The position numbers and the translations under genes were made by a program. A stretch of 64,000 nt of DNA from Opitutia bacterium UBA7350 (GTDB lineage: Bacteria > Verrucomicrobiota > Verrucomicrobiia > Opitutales > Coraliomargaritaceae), in NCBI GenBank assembly GCA_949524905.1, contig CATINC010000013.1:1-64000 (forward strand), written 5' to 3'. Shown piece by piece: positions 18,099 through 27,624 of this stretch. The notes under the pieces were generated by a model. That model was not told the DNA's origin. It was given only the letters and a program-made list of their open reading frames with translations, and searched no databases. How positions within the stretch are numbered: position 1 is the stretch's first letter; every line of letters starts with the position of its first letter.

Positions 18099-18461
18099 TT
18101 ATTTGCGGATGGGTTTGACCGCGCCCTTGCGGGTGCGGGCATTCGTTTTGGTGCGTTGTCCGCGTACGGGAAGACCGCGCATGTGGCGCATACCGCGCCA
18201 GCTGCGAATTGCAGAAAGGCGCTTGAGATTTGCGGTAACCTCACGACGAAGGTCACCCTCGACGACGTAATTCTTCTCAGCAACTAAGTTGGCAAGCTTG
18301 TTGAGCTCTTCCTCATTAAGGTCGCCGGCACGACGGTCTGGATCAAAACCAGCTTCATCAACAATGATTTTAGCGCGAGTGGGCCCGAGGCCATAGATAT
18401 AACGAAGCGCGTAAACGAGCTTCTTGTTGGCTGGAATGTCGACTCCAAGTATACGAGGCAT
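18099..18461 (-). CDS. rpsM: Ribosomal protein S13
   Basis: A 120-residue S13 of the small-subunit head, of normal length. It starts MPRILGVDIPANKKLVYALRYIYGLG and ends with the basic RGMRHMRGLPVRGQRTKTNARTRKG region that contacts 16S RNA and tRNA. In many bacteria rpmJ and infA lie just upstream; here the preceding gene is map and the 75-base gap holds neither. Confidence 0.98.
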   Translation of the reverse strand: MPRILGVDIPANKKLVYALRYIYGLGPTRAKIIVDEAGFDPDRRAGDLNEEELNKLANLVAEKNYVVEGDLRREVTANLKRLSAIRSWRGMRHMRGLPVRGQRTKTNARTRKGAVKPIRK

Positions 18462-18536
18462 GGTTTTGTTGAGTTAAGTGAGCGCTATTGAGCGAGAAAA
18501 GTGCGTAAAAATAGCAGTTATTTTGGTTTTGGAAAG

Positions 18537-19304
18537 TTAATTTTTCAATAAGGTTAAAATTTCAGGATCCGATTCGGTGACTAGGACGGTATGCTCAAAA
18601 TGCGCGGAAGGAAGTCCGTCGCGGGTAATCGCAGTCCAACCATCGTCTAACATCTCTATTTCCGGGCTGCCAAGATTGATCATAGGCTCTATGGCTAGAG
18701 CCATGCCGGGCTTGAGAAGTGCCCCCTGCCCGCGAGGGCCAAAATTGGGAATTTGCGGTGGTTCGTGCATTCCAGCGCCGACTCCATGGCCGACAAACTC
18801 ACGGACAATGCCGAATTTATGGGGCTTTATGAAGCGCTGAACCGCATTGGAGAGGTCACCTACTCGATTGCCAGCACGTGCAAAGCCGATAGCGTGCTCA
18901 AGCGATTGGCGCGCGATATTTAATAGGGCTTGGTTTGCTTTACTAACGGGTGCAACGCCTACAGTAGTGGCGTTATCACCGATCATACCTCGGTAGCGTA
19001 CGACCACATCGAGTGAGACTAAATCACCGGGTGCAATGGTTCGCTGTAGACGACCAATTCCATGAACAATCTCCTCGTTAACCGAAATACAGGTATAGGC
19101 GGGGAAAACGTTGTTTTGGTGACGGTAGTTAAAGCAGGCACTTTCAGCGCCGGCATCCTCAATGAGCTTACGGCCAAGTTGATCTAGGTCGTAGGTATTA
19201 ACGCCGACCTGAACAGCATCCACCATTTGAGCAAGGACGGAAGCTGCTACTTGGCAGGCTTCACGGATGGCTTGAATAGCTTCGTCTGTGCGCACGGGTT
19301 TCAC
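18537..19304 (-). CDS. map: Methionine aminopeptidase, type I
   Basis: A 255-residue metalloenzyme that removes the initiator methionine from nascent proteins. The five metal ligands are in place: Asp99 (SLDVVV), Asp110 (GDNATT), His173 (FVGHGVG), Glu206 (IEPMIN) and Glu237 (FEHTVLVTE). The substrate His81 is in EEIVHGIG. There is no N-terminal zinc-finger extension. Its place between secY and rpsM is usual, although adk, which often precedes it, is absent. Confidence 0.97.
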   Translation of the reverse strand: MKPVRTDEAIQAIREACQVAASVLAQMVDAVQVGVNTYDLDQLGRKLIEDAGAESACFNYRHQNNVFPAYTCISVNEEIVHGIGRLQRTIAPGDLVSLDVVVRYRGMIGDNATTVGVAPVSKANQALLNIARQSLEHAIGFARAGNRVGDLSNAVQRFIKPHKFGIVREFVGHGVGAGMHEPPQIPNFGPRGQGALLKPGMALAIEPMINLGSPEIEMLDDGWTAITRDGLPSAHFEHTVLVTESDPEILTLLKN

Positions 19305-19371
19305 CGTTTTAAAGCGATTGAATCGAAATCAAAGAACAAGAGAAATTTGTTTGGGCATAGACCCAATAGCA

Positions 19372-20880
19372 TTAACCAAGGTTGATAAACCAAGAGAGAA
19401 TACCAAGAATGAAAAGGGTAAAGGCCAAGATCAGGAGCGGGCGCCATGCGGTCCAAAAATCCTGTATCCCGGTGGGATTAACCATTTGACGACTGTGGGT
19501 CGTGGAACGTCCACGGATTTTTCCTTTTTTAAGGAACCCGTCATAATGGCGCTGCAATAAATAGGTCTCGATCTGGCGCATGGTATCGAGGAGCACTCCA
19601 ACGGTAATTAGCATCCCGGTACCTCCGAAGAAAATAGCAATGCTGTTTGGGATTTTATACAGCACGAGCAGGATATCTGGGAATAATGCGATGAGAGTCA
19701 AAGCAAGGGCACCGGCGAGGGTGAGTCGCGTCATGATAAAATCAAGAAATTGCGCAGTGGGTTCACCTGGGCGCACACCGGGTATGTAACCACCGTTTTT
19801 CTTAAGGTCGTCAGCGATCTGAACGGGTTTGAACATCAAAGAAACCCAAAAATAACTGAAGATAAAAATCAGCAGAGCAAAGACAAAGTAGTAGGCAAAA
19901 TTTCCACGTCCAAAGGCATCGGCAAATTCGTTAAAGAAATTCATGCCGGTGTTTTTGCCGATGAAGTATAGAATCTGTGTCGGAAACATCAGAATAGCGC
20001 TGGCAAAAATGACGGGCATAACACCGGCGTAATTCACCTTTAGGGGCAAGAAGGAGCTTTGCCCGCCGTAGACTTTTCGACCCACGACGCGTTTGGCGTA
20101 TTGCACTGGAATTTTGCGCTGCGCCTGCGTGATGGCGACCAGCCCAGCGGTAACGATGAAAAGCAGTGCCAACATGAGCACACCTTGAGGAAGCCCAAGT
20201 TGTGCTTCGGCGCCAACTGGCGCGGTAAAAAGTTTGTAGGTCGCGATCACGGCTGCAGGTAAGCCTGAAATAATACTGACGGTAATGAGCAGTGAAATAC
20301 CATTACCGATGCCTTTTTGGGTAATCTGCTCACCGAGCCACACCATAATCATGGAACCAGCTGTGAGTAAAATAGTACCCATGATGAGGAATTGAGTTTT
20401 CCCCATTAGGACGATCTCACCATACTGCGCTGGATTAAATCCGGGAATAATACTGCCAGGATTTGTACTGAAAGCCACGAGCAACATCAGTCCCTGGACC
20501 AAGCATATTGCGATCGTCAGGTATCGAGTGTATTGATTGATCTTTTGTCGACCAACATCCCCTTCCTGCTGTAGGCGGGCAATCCCAGGAAAAACGGCAC
20601 CCATCAACTGCATGATAATGGAGGCGCTGATGTAGGGCATGATTCCGAGTGCAAAGAGTGCGCCGTTGAGCAACGCTCCCCCAGTAAACATATTGTACAA
20701 TCCGAGCAATCCGCCACCGGCGCCCGCTTCATTACTCAAGTATTCCTGAATCGGTGCGGGATTCATACCCGGAAGCGGTATATTCGCACCAACCCGAGCA
20801 ATGAAGAGTAAAGCCAGTGTGAAGAAAATCTTCTGGCGAAGCTCAGGAATCTTTAGGCAGTTTGTAAATGCGGAGAGCAT
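19372..20880 (-). CDS. secY: Protein translocase subunit SecY
   Basis: A 502-residue inner-membrane protein with about ten transmembrane helices, the channel of the Sec translocon. Recognisable blocks are RVGANIPLPGMN after helix 1, NMFTGGALLNGALFALGIMPYISASIIMQLM, the cytoplasmic loop QGGDV-type sequence LQQEGDVGRQKINQYTRYLT, and GNGISLLI. It is somewhat longer than the 430-450 residues common in the family; the extra length is mainly in loops. It is preceded by rplO and followed by map. Confidence 0.98.
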   Translation of the reverse strand: MLSAFTNCLKIPELRQKIFFTLALLFIARVGANIPLPGMNPAPIQEYLSNEAGAGGGLLGLYNMFTGGALLNGALFALGIMPYISASIIMQLMGAVFPGIARLQQEGDVGRQKINQYTRYLTIAICLVQGLMLLVAFSTNPGSIIPGFNPAQYGEIVLMGKTQFLIMGTILLTAGSMIMVWLGEQITQKGIGNGISLLITVSIISGLPAAVIATYKLFTAPVGAEAQLGLPQGVLMLALLFIVTAGLVAITQAQRKIPVQYAKRVVGRKVYGGQSSFLPLKVNYAGVMPVIFASAILMFPTQILYFIGKNTGMNFFNEFADAFGRGNFAYYFVFALLIFIFSYFWVSLMFKPVQIADDLKKNGGYIPGVRPGEPTAQFLDFIMTRLTLAGALALTLIALFPDILLVLYKIPNSIAIFFGGTGMLITVGVLLDTMRQIETYLLQRHYDGFLKKGKIRGRSTTHSRQMVNPTGIQDFWTAWRPLLILAFTLFILGILSWFINLG

Positions 20881-20923
20881 GAAATATTGAAATTCTTATG
20901 CCGCGCGTGGCGGACATTTTCAG

Positions 20924-21484
20924 TTAAGCGTTTTCTGAAGCGTCTTCGGCATCCGCTGCTGGCGCTGAGTCTGTGTCTGCTTCTGCTTCGGCTCCGACTT
21001 CGGTCTTGGAAGCCCTTTCAGCTTCAGTTGCAGTTTCGGTCGCTACTGCGAGGATTACTTTTCCACCGACTGCCTCTATTTTCTTAATGGCAGATGCGGA
21101 GGCACGATCAACATGGACCGAGAGCTTTTTGGAAATTTCTCCATCACCAAGCAATTTTATGGCTTCGTCGTTATCGCGAATAAGTCCAGCTTTTAACAAG
21201 CAATCACGGTTAACAACATCGCCCTGAATTTTTTCCAGCTCGCCGACATTGACGGTCTGGAAATGCTTGCGGAAGTTAAAGTTGTTAAAACCACGGCGTG
21301 GGAGCTTGCGGTAGAGCGGCATTTGTCCGCCCTCAAAACCGACCGGGATACCACCGCCGGAGCGAGCCTTTTGACCCTTATGTCCTTTGCCAGAAGTTTT
21401 ACCGTGACCGCTACCCTCACCGCGCCCAAGGCGTTTGGTAGAGTGGGTTGCACCCTTAATGGTTGGAATTTTATCAAGTTTCAT
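20924..21484 (-). CDS. rplO: Ribosomal protein L15 with acidic C-terminal tail
   Basis: Residues 1-146 are a typical L15 (RLGRGEGSGHGKTSGKGHKGQKARSGG; MPLYRKLPRRGFNN), a large-subunit assembly protein. A further 40 residues (147-186) are made of Ala, Glu, Thr, Asp and Ser (for example VGAEAEADTDSAPAADAEDA). The tail resembles those on L17, L5 and S17. rpmD (L30), normally between rpsE and rplO, is absent: the gap to rpsE is only 14 bases. Confidence 0.96.
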   Translation of the reverse strand: MKLDKIPTIKGATHSTKRLGRGEGSGHGKTSGKGHKGQKARSGGGIPVGFEGGQMPLYRKLPRRGFNNFNFRKHFQTVNVGELEKIQGDVVNRDCLLKAGLIRDNDEAIKLLGDGEISKKLSVHVDRASASAIKKIEAVGGKVILAVATETATEAERASKTEVGAEAEADTDSAPAADAEDASENA

Positions 21485-21498
21485 GGTTCGTCTGTAGC

Positions 21499-22026
21499 TT
21501 AGGCTTCGGTTGCAGCTGGCTTAGAGAAGCGTAGTGAGTTAATATCGTCTTTAGAACGGAGTTGAAGGAGGGCATCCATAGTGGCGTTAACCATCGCCAG
21601 GTGGTTGTTGGAACCAAGCGATTTGGAAAGGACGTTGTTGATGCCGACGGCCTCAAGGACTGCACGCACACCGCCACCGGCAATAACACCAGTACCATCG
21701 GTTGCAGGACGCAGGAGAACTTCGCCACCGTCAGAGATTCCACGCACCGCATGCGGTATAGTCTCTCCTCGGAGGTTTATTTTAACGAGATTTTTCTTGG
21801 CTTGCTCGGTCCCTTTGCGGATGCACTCGGGTACTTCTTTTGCTTTACCGTAGCCGACTCCGACTTCGCCCTTTTGGTTTCCTACGACAACGAGGGCGGC
21901 AAAGCTGAAACGGCGACCGCCCTTTACGACTTTGGCGCAACGATTAATGTGGACTACCTTTTCGGTGAACTCGGGGGCTTCCTCAGTTTGATTATGGGAA
22001 GAAAATGATCGATTCGATTGACTCAT
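21499..22026 (-). CDS. rpsE: Ribosomal protein S5
   Basis: A 175-residue S5. The double-stranded-RNA-binding-like domain (about 25-90; [39 protein letters not shown]) and the C-terminal fold ([25 protein letters not shown]) are both present. The frame stays open for 44 codons further upstream into rplR, but the ATG at 22024-22026 lies just after the rplR stop and gives a normal length. S5 lies at the mRNA entry of the 30S subunit. Confidence 0.97.
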   Translation of the reverse strand: MSQSNRSFSSHNQTEEAPEFTEKVVHINRCAKVVKGGRRFSFAALVVVGNQKGEVGVGYGKAKEVPECIRKGTEQAKKNLVKINLRGETIPHAVRGISDGGEVLLRPATDGTGVIAGGGVRAVLEAVGINNVLSKSLGSNNHLAMVNATMDALLQLRSKDDINSLRFSKPAATEA

Positions 22027-22036
22027 AAGAAGGGTG

Positions 22037-22390
22037 TTAGAATTGGAGGCCGCCTTGACGGGCTGCTTCGGCAAAAGATTTGACGCAACCGTGGTAGCGG
22101 CGTCCGGAACGGTCGAAGACCACCGACTCGATCCCGGCGGCTTTGGCTTTTTCTGCAATTTGCAGACCGAGAGCGTTAGCGCCTTCGGTATTAGCTTTGA
22201 TGCTGCTCTCCTTGGCTACTGAGGACACATAAGCCATCGTAAGGCCTTTTTCGTCGTCAATGCATTGCGCATAGATGTGCTTGTTGGAGAAATGTACAGC
22301 GAGACGTGGACGCTCGGCAGTTCCGACAATTTTCTTGCGGATGCGCCAGCGGCGACGCTGCAAAAGGGTTTTTTTCTTTTCGAGTTTCAT
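22037..22390 (-). CDS. rplR: Ribosomal protein L18
   Basis: A 117-residue 5S rRNA-binding protein of normal length, starting [21 protein letters not shown] and ending with the family-typical [29 protein letters not shown]. It is one of the few genes in the block with a recognisable AGGAG upstream, about 14 bases before the start. Confidence 0.97.
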   Translation of the reverse strand: MKLEKKKTLLQRRRWRIRKKIVGTAERPRLAVHFSNKHIYAQCIDDEKGLTMAYVSSVAKESSIKANTEGANALGLQIAEKAKAAGIESVVFDRSGRRYHGCVKSFAEAARQGGLQF

Positions 22391-22416
22391 TGATAGGAGT
22401 CTCCTAAATTAAATGA

Positions 22417-22953
22417 TTAAGCGGATTTCTTACCTTCCTTACGGCGGACGAATTGACCGACAATATGGACGCCTTTGCCTTTGTAGGGCTCAGCGGGATA
22501 GAAGGCGTAAATAGAGGCTGTGATTTCACCAACCATCTGTTTGTCAGCCCCTTCAATGGTAAGCTTGGTGTTTTCCTTTATAGTAACGGTGATACCTTCA
22601 GGGATTTCGATCTCGCAGGGGTGGGATTTGCCGAGGGCAATATCGAGGACTTTACCCTTCATAGCCGCACGAAAACCGACACCTTTAATTTCGATCTGCT
22701 TTTGGAAGCCTTCCACTACGCCGATGACCATGTTATTGATGATGGAACGTGCGGTTCCATACATGGCGTTGGCGTGACGGCTCTGGTCAACTGGGCTGAG
22801 GCGCACCTCGTTATCAGCGATTTCAATTTTAACGGCGCGGTCGAACGTTTGCTCAAGTTTACCCTTGGGGCCATCGACGCGTACGGTTTGCCCATCGACA
22901 TTGACATTCGCCTTTTCAAGGATGGGGACGGGAAGTTTACCAATTCTGCTCAT
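22417..22953 (-). CDS. rplF: Ribosomal protein L6
   Basis: A 178-residue L6 with two tandem repeats of the family fold. It starts MSRIGKLPVPI and has VDGPKGKLEQTF and the C-terminal block AFYPAEPYKGKGVHIVGQFVRRKEGKKSA. It binds 23S rRNA near the sarcin-ricin loop. Normal length and position between rpsH and rplR. Confidence 0.97.
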   Translation of the reverse strand: MSRIGKLPVPILEKANVNVDGQTVRVDGPKGKLEQTFDRAVKIEIADNEVRLSPVDQSRHANAMYGTARSIINNMVIGVVEGFQKQIEIKGVGFRAAMKGKVLDIALGKSHPCEIEIPEGITVTIKENTKLTIEGADKQMVGEITASIYAFYPAEPYKGKGVHIVGQFVRRKEGKKSA

Positions 22954-22971
22954 TTTTTGCGGTCGGTTGAA

Positions 22972-23393
<422 letters not shown>

Positions 23394-23421
23394 AATTGAG
23401 TTATTGTTTTAAAGAATGAGC

Positions 23422-23727
23422 CTACCAGGAAGACTTGGTGACTCCTGGGATTTTACCCTGAGACGCCAGTTCGCGGAAGGTGATACGAGATAAGCCGAAC
23501 TTGCGGATGAACGCACGGGGACGACCCGTGACGGAACAACGATTGCGTGCACGGATGGGTGAGCTATTCTTGGGAAGCTTACAGAGTTTAGCCTGTGCTT
23601 TGTAGAACTCCTCGTCCGTCGTTTCGGGGTTGGCGAGGATGGCCTTGAGCTCTTTGCGCTTGGCAGCGTATTTAGCAATGAGGCGCTCGCGCTTTTTATT
23701 GCGGTGAATTGCGGATATTTTAGCCAT
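23422..23727 (-). CDS. rpsN: Ribosomal protein S14 (long, zinc-free form)
   Basis: A 101-residue S14 of the long type. Only one cysteine lies in the [14 protein letters not shown]-like block and the CxxC pairs of the short zinc form are missing. The C-terminus [25 protein letters not shown] is the family hallmark. It lies between rplE and rpsH as usual. Confidence 0.97.
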   Translation of the reverse strand: MAKISAIHRNKKRERLIAKYAAKRKELKAILANPETTDEEFYKAQAKLCKLPKNSSPIRARNRCSVTGRPRAFIRKFGLSRITFRELASQGKIPGVTKSSW

Positions 23728-23745
23728 AATGTTTTATAAAGTGGT

Positions 23746-24387
23746 TTATGCTTCGGTGGTTTCAGCAGGTGCTTCTTCAACCGCTTCTGGTTCGACTTCG
23801 GCTTCGGAAGCTTCCGCTTGATCTTCATCGGGGGTGGTATCTGAACTGGATTTACGGAAGGGCATCCCGAGGCAACTGAGCAGTTCGCGACCGTACTCAT
23901 CATTGCTTGCTGAGGTATTGATGCAGATATCCATGCCGATGATGGCGTTGGTACCATCGGCGCTGACTTCCGGGAAAATGGTATGGTCAGAAATACCGAG
24001 GGTGTAATTACCTTGCCCGTCAAGTTTTGCGGGAACGCCACGAAAATCTCGAATACAAGGGAGCGCAATCAGAATGAGACGCGCGAGGAAGTCATACATC
24101 GCACGACCACGGAGAGTAACCTTACAACCAATGGGCTGACCTTCGCGTAGTTTAAAGTTTGAAATACTGAGTTTTGCCTTGGTGGTGACTGGACGTTGAC
24201 CCGCGATCTTAGTGATCTCGTCATTCACATAAATGACATGGTTTTTGTCAGAAGTGGCACTGAATCCAGAATTAATGACGACCTTGCTAATTGCAGGTAC
24301 GACATGAGGATTCTTGAACCCGAATTTTTCCATCAATTCGGGAACGACTTTTTCAGTGTATTGTTTATGTAGGAGTGCTTGTTCCAT
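23746..24387 (-). CDS. rplE: Ribosomal protein L5 with acidic C-terminal tail
   Basis: Residues 1-178 form a normal L5 (GFKNPHVVPAISKVVINSG; VTLRGRAMYDFLARLI; the central-protuberance protein contacting 5S rRNA and P-site tRNA). The protein then runs 35 residues past the usual end with DEDQAEASEAEVEPEAVEEA-type sequence. The tail has no positive charge beyond its first residues and resembles the tails of L15, S17 and L17. Confidence 0.96.
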   Translation of the reverse strand: MEQALLHKQYTEKVVPELMEKFGFKNPHVVPAISKVVINSGFSATSDKNHVIYVNDEITKIAGQRPVTTKAKLSISNFKLREGQPIGCKVTLRGRAMYDFLARLILIALPCIRDFRGVPAKLDGQGNYTLGISDHTIFPEVSADGTNAIIGMDICINTSASNDEYGRELLSCLGMPFRKSSSDTTPDEDQAEASEAEVEPEAVEEAPAETTEA

Positions 24388-24441
24388 TGTTCTGCTGCCG
24401 AATTTCCGACTCGGCGGTTAAAGGATGAATGGTCTCGTTAA

Positions 24442-24684
24442 TTATTTAGATTTGGCATCATACCGTTCAGCCAGTATGACGTTAGAGTAATGGATGGGAG
24501 CCTCGCGCTGCACCGAGCCCCCTTCGGGGTTTTCTTGAGTTTTACGCTCGTATTTGGTGATGAGATTGATGCCCTCGACAAGAATCTTCTCGGGAGCTTT
24601 CACTTCGAGAACTTTGCCGCGCTTGCCTTTGTGGGCGCCTGAAATGACGACCACTTCCTGTTCGCGTTTAATATTTTTTGCCAT
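24442..24684 (-). CDS. rplX: Ribosomal protein L24
   Basis: An 80-residue L24 with a KOW motif (EVVVISGAHKGKRGKVLEV) and the IHYSNVIL block. It is shorter than the 100-110 residues of many homologues because the C-terminal part is abbreviated. A GGAGG lies 12 bases before its start, an exception in this block. It is an early assembly protein of the 50S subunit. Confidence 0.96.
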   Translation of the reverse strand: MAKNIKREQEVVVISGAHKGKRGKVLEVKAPEKILVEGINLITKYERKTQENPEGGSVQREAPIHYSNVILAERYDAKSK

Positions 24685-24686
24685 AA

Positions 24687-25049
24687 CTAAAGTACCTCCG
24701 GTGCAAGAGAAATAATTTTCATATATTTGGCACGTAGTTCACGAGCTACGGGGCCAAAGATGCGGGTGCCTTTGGGATTACCATCGGTGTTGATGATAAC
24801 CACGGCGTTGTTATCAAAACGAAGATAGCTGCCGTCATTGCGACGAATAGGTGCCACCGTGCGGACCACAACTGCCCGTACGACTTCACCCTTTTTGACA
24901 GAGGCATCGGTGGCGGCTTCCTTGACATTGCAGACAATGACATCCCCCACCGAAGCGGTGGTCTTGTTTTGTCCAAGGCGGCGGATCATTTCGGCGGATT
25001 TAGCGCCGGTATTGTCCGCAATAAAAACGCGGCTGTTCATCTGGATCAT
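24687..25049 (-). CDS. rplN: Ribosomal protein L14
   Basis: A 120-residue L14 at the subunit interface. [16 protein letters not shown], the [13 protein letters not shown] block and [14 protein letters not shown] are recognisable. The N-terminal segment is more divergent from the usual VADNSGAK pattern than its neighbours are. The stop lies two bases from the rplX start. Confidence 0.96.
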   Translation of the reverse strand: MIQMNSRVFIADNTGAKSAEMIRRLGQNKTTASVGDVIVCNVKEAATDASVKKGEVVRAVVVRTVAPIRRNDGSYLRFDNNAVVIINTDGNPKGTRIFGPVARELRAKYMKIISLAPEVL

Positions 25050-25099
25050 GACTTAGGATGTTGGTTAGTTAAAAAAGAATGATTATATAAAAGAAAGAC

Positions 25100-25507
25100 T
25101 TAGGCCTCAGAGATTTCGTCTTCGGCTTTGGCTTCGCTGTCACTGCTGGCTTCAATTGCTGAATCAGTTTCTGCAACCGTTTCATGGTTTGCCTCGCTTT
25201 CGATGATGGCATCGCTGTCGAGGTCAAGGTCGCCATCGAGCTTGGGTGCGCGTTCGAGCACGCGAGTCACACGCCAGCGCTTGAGTTTGCTGATGGGGCG
25301 AGTTTCCATAATTTCAACACGGTCACCAAGACCGCAGTCGTTGGCTTCGTCGTGCGCGTGAACTACGGTCTTACGTTTGATCTCCTTGCGATAAAGCGGG
25401 TGTGGGATCTTGTAGAAATAAGTAACCTTAATGGTTTTATCACCAGAGCGACTGGTGACAGTTCCAATGAGGGACTTGCGGGAGTTACGGGTGGCAGTTG
25501 CTTCCAT
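25100..25507 (-). CDS. rpsQ: Ribosomal protein S17 with acidic C-terminal tail
   Basis: S17 proper is residues 8-88 (KSLIGTVTSRSGDKTIKVTY; HDEANDCGLGDRVEIMETRPISKLKRWRV). Residues 90-135 form an extra tail with regularly spaced Asp and Glu (LDGDLDLDSDAIIESEAN, then SSDSEAKAEDEISEA) and no aromatic residue. Usual S17 length is about 80-90. The oligonucleotide-binding fold itself is complete, so the protein should function in 30S assembly. Confidence 0.95.
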   Translation of the reverse strand: MEATATRNSRKSLIGTVTSRSGDKTIKVTYFYKIPHPLYRKEIKRKTVVHAHDEANDCGLGDRVEIMETRPISKLKRWRVTRVLERAPKLDGDLDLDSDAIIESEANHETVAETDSAIEASSDSEAKAEDEISEA

Positions 25508-25527
25508 ATTATTGCAGTGCTAAAGGA

Positions 25528-25731
25528 TTAAGCCTCGTTGGTGGCGATTTTTTTCTCGCGGAGGATTGTTTCAAGGCGTGCGATTTCGCGACGCAGGTTA
25601 GTAAATTCGTGCGGATGCTCCACTTGACCGGTCTGCTTGCGAAGACGGAGGTTAACTTGAGCGTCGCGGGTATCACGGAGCTTTTTTTCGATTTCAGCTT
25701 CAGACATTTCGCGTATATCTTTGGTGTTCAT
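25528..25731 (-). CDS. rpmC: Ribosomal protein L29
   Basis: A 67-residue two-helix protein (MNTKDIREMSEAEIEKKLRDTR; LRREIARLETILREKK), normal length and position between rplP and rpsQ. L29 lies near the polypeptide exit and contributes to trigger-factor and SRP docking in other bacteria. Confidence 0.96.
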   Translation of the reverse strand: MNTKDIREMSEAEIEKKLRDTRDAQVNLRLRKQTGQVEHPHEFTNLRREIARLETILREKKIATNEA

Positions 25732-25767
25732 TTGAAGGACTGGTTCTTTTCGTAGATTTAGGTGCGT

Positions 25768-26184
<417 letters not shown>

Positions 26185-26228
26185 GGTTCGCGATGTAAAT
26201 GTTTAAATTATAGAGGAAAATGAAAAAG

Positions 26229-26861
26229 TTATTCGGAATCGTCATCGGGTAAGCAGATCCAGCACTTGATGCCAATGATGCCGTAAACCGTGCTCGCTTC
26301 GCTGAAACCATATTCGATTTTAGCGCGCAGGGTTTGAAGAGGCACTTTGCCTTCACGTTGTTGTTCCGTACGGGCGATATCAGCGCCGCCAAGGCGACCG
26401 CTGCATTGAATGCGAATGCCCTCAGCGCCCATTGCCATGGTAGTTTGCACGGCGCGTTTCATGGCGCGACGGAAAGCAATTCTACGCTCGAGTTGGAGAG
26501 CAACGTTTTCAGCCACTAATTGTGCGGAAAGGTCCGGCCGTTTTACTTCCTGGATGTCGAGCATGATGTCCTTGTCGACTTTCTTATTGAGTTCAGCTTT
26601 GAGCTTGTCGAGTTCCTGACCCTTGCGACCAATGACGACACCAGGGCGGGCAGTAAAAATTTTAACGCGAATACGACCGGAGGCACGCTCAATGAAGATG
26701 CGAGGTACGGAGGCATAACGCAGTTTTTTCTCGAGGAAGGTGCGAATAGTATGATCCTCCTTGAGGTAAGTAGGAAATTCGTGCTTGCTGGCGTACCAGC
26801 GAGAATCCCAGTCGCGGGTGACTGCAAGGCGGAAGCCGATTGGATGCGTTTTTTGTCCCAT
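26229..26861 (-). CDS. rpsC: Ribosomal protein S3
   Basis: A 210-residue S3. It starts MGQKTHPIGFRLAVTRDWDSRWY and holds a KH-type RNA-binding domain (VVIGRKGQELDKLKAEL). The C-terminal domain has GAEGIRIQCSGRLGGADIARTE. It lies at the mRNA entry pore with S4 and S5. The end CWICLPDDDSE is unusual but short. Confidence 0.97.
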   Translation of the reverse strand: MGQKTHPIGFRLAVTRDWDSRWYASKHEFPTYLKEDHTIRTFLEKKLRYASVPRIFIERASGRIRVKIFTARPGVVIGRKGQELDKLKAELNKKVDKDIMLDIQEVKRPDLSAQLVAENVALQLERRIAFRRAMKRAVQTTMAMGAEGIRIQCSGRLGGADIARTEQQREGKVPLQTLRAKIEYGFSEASTVYGIIGIKCWICLPDDDSE

Positions 26862-26884
26862 AAGTTTTAGTTTAGAAAATTAGT

Positions 26885-27220
26885 TTATGCGTCGTCCGTT
26901 AGAATAATGCGAATGTGGCTGGTAGCCTTTTTATAAGGGTGTGCGGATCCGCGGGCTGCGGGTCGAAAGCGTTTAAAGGCAGGACCTTGTTCGACCGTTG
27001 CGGACTGAATAGTGAGTGCATCGGAAGAGAGGTTGTTGTTGTTTTCCGCATTTGCGATGGCAGACTTAAGGGTCTTGCTCACCAGGCGCGCGGATTTGCG
27101 CGGGATGAAGCGAAGTATTTCGACTGCCTCGGCGGCGTTGCGTCCTTGGATGGCGCGGGTAATGTCACGTACTTTGATGGGCGACATCCGGGCATATTTG
27201 GTATAAGCTTGAACCTGCAT
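26885..27220 (-). CDS. rplV: Ribosomal protein L22
   Basis: A 111-residue L22 whose beta-hairpin loop reaches the exit tunnel (KRFRPAARGSAHPYKKATSHIRI). The N-terminus ARMSPIKVRDITRAIQGRNAAEAVEILRF is standard. It is separated from rpsS by an inserted gene for a secreted protein, which breaks the otherwise nearly universal rpsS-rplV adjacency. Confidence 0.97.
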   Translation of the reverse strand: MQVQAYTKYARMSPIKVRDITRAIQGRNAAEAVEILRFIPRKSARLVSKTLKSAIANAENNNNLSSDALTIQSATVEQGPAFKRFRPAARGSAHPYKKATSHIRIILTDDA

Positions 27221-27231
27221 TTTGATGAGGG

Positions 27232-27603
27232 TTATGAGTTTTGAAAGGTTTTGATACGTGCGATGTCGCCGGGTTGGATGGTGGTCTCGCGAGCGATTTG
27301 AAGAATGAGAGCCGCAGCGCGATTTGGATGCGATGCAATGATAAGGACTTCAGCAACCAAACGGTTGTTACGTTCGATACAGCAAATCATACCTCGGCGC
27401 AAACCTTGAGATAAACCACCTTCAATAACAACGAGATCAGATTTTTCACCTGCTAAGACTTCGGCAACCGGTGCGGCATTGGCAACATAGAGGCCTTCTT
27501 TTACAAAGGATGGCTGTCCGTCTACCCCTAGGCATGGCAAAGCGGTCGCTGCAGCCATTAGGCCGGCTATTAGAGCTTTGCAAAACTGGGAACGGGATGA
27601 CAT
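27232..27603 (-). CDS. Small secreted protein of unknown function inside the S10 operon
   Basis: A 123-residue protein I cannot name. It starts with a clear Sec signal peptide (basic n-region SSRSQFCK, hydrophobic ALIAGLMAAATALPCLG, predicted cleavage near residue 26). The mature part has a predicted small beta-barrel pattern: VEGGLSQGLRRGMICCIER-like turn, VAEVLIIAS, AALILQIAR, then QPGDIARIKTF. This G-x-x-x-G ... PGD layout resembles outer-surface or flagellar-assembly C-terminal barrels, but that is only a resemblance. It lies on the same strand with gaps of 11 bases to rplV and 21 to rpsS, so it must be co-transcribed with them. Such an insertion is not part of the standard operon. Confidence 0.85.
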   Translation of the reverse strand: MSSRSQFCKALIAGLMAAATALPCLGVDGQPSFVKEGLYVANAAPVAEVLAGEKSDLVVIEGGLSQGLRRGMICCIERNNRLVAEVLIIASHPNRAAALILQIARETTIQPGDIARIKTFQNS

Positions 27604-27624
27604 TGGACGATAAGCCTCGAGAAT

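Noticed and set aside
17503-18270. Plus-strand frame of 255 codons opposite rpsK and rpsM
   Set aside because: It lies wholly antisense to two unmistakable ribosomal protein genes, and its Phe/Cys/Arg-rich composition is that expected from the reverse of Glu/Ala-rich coding sequence.
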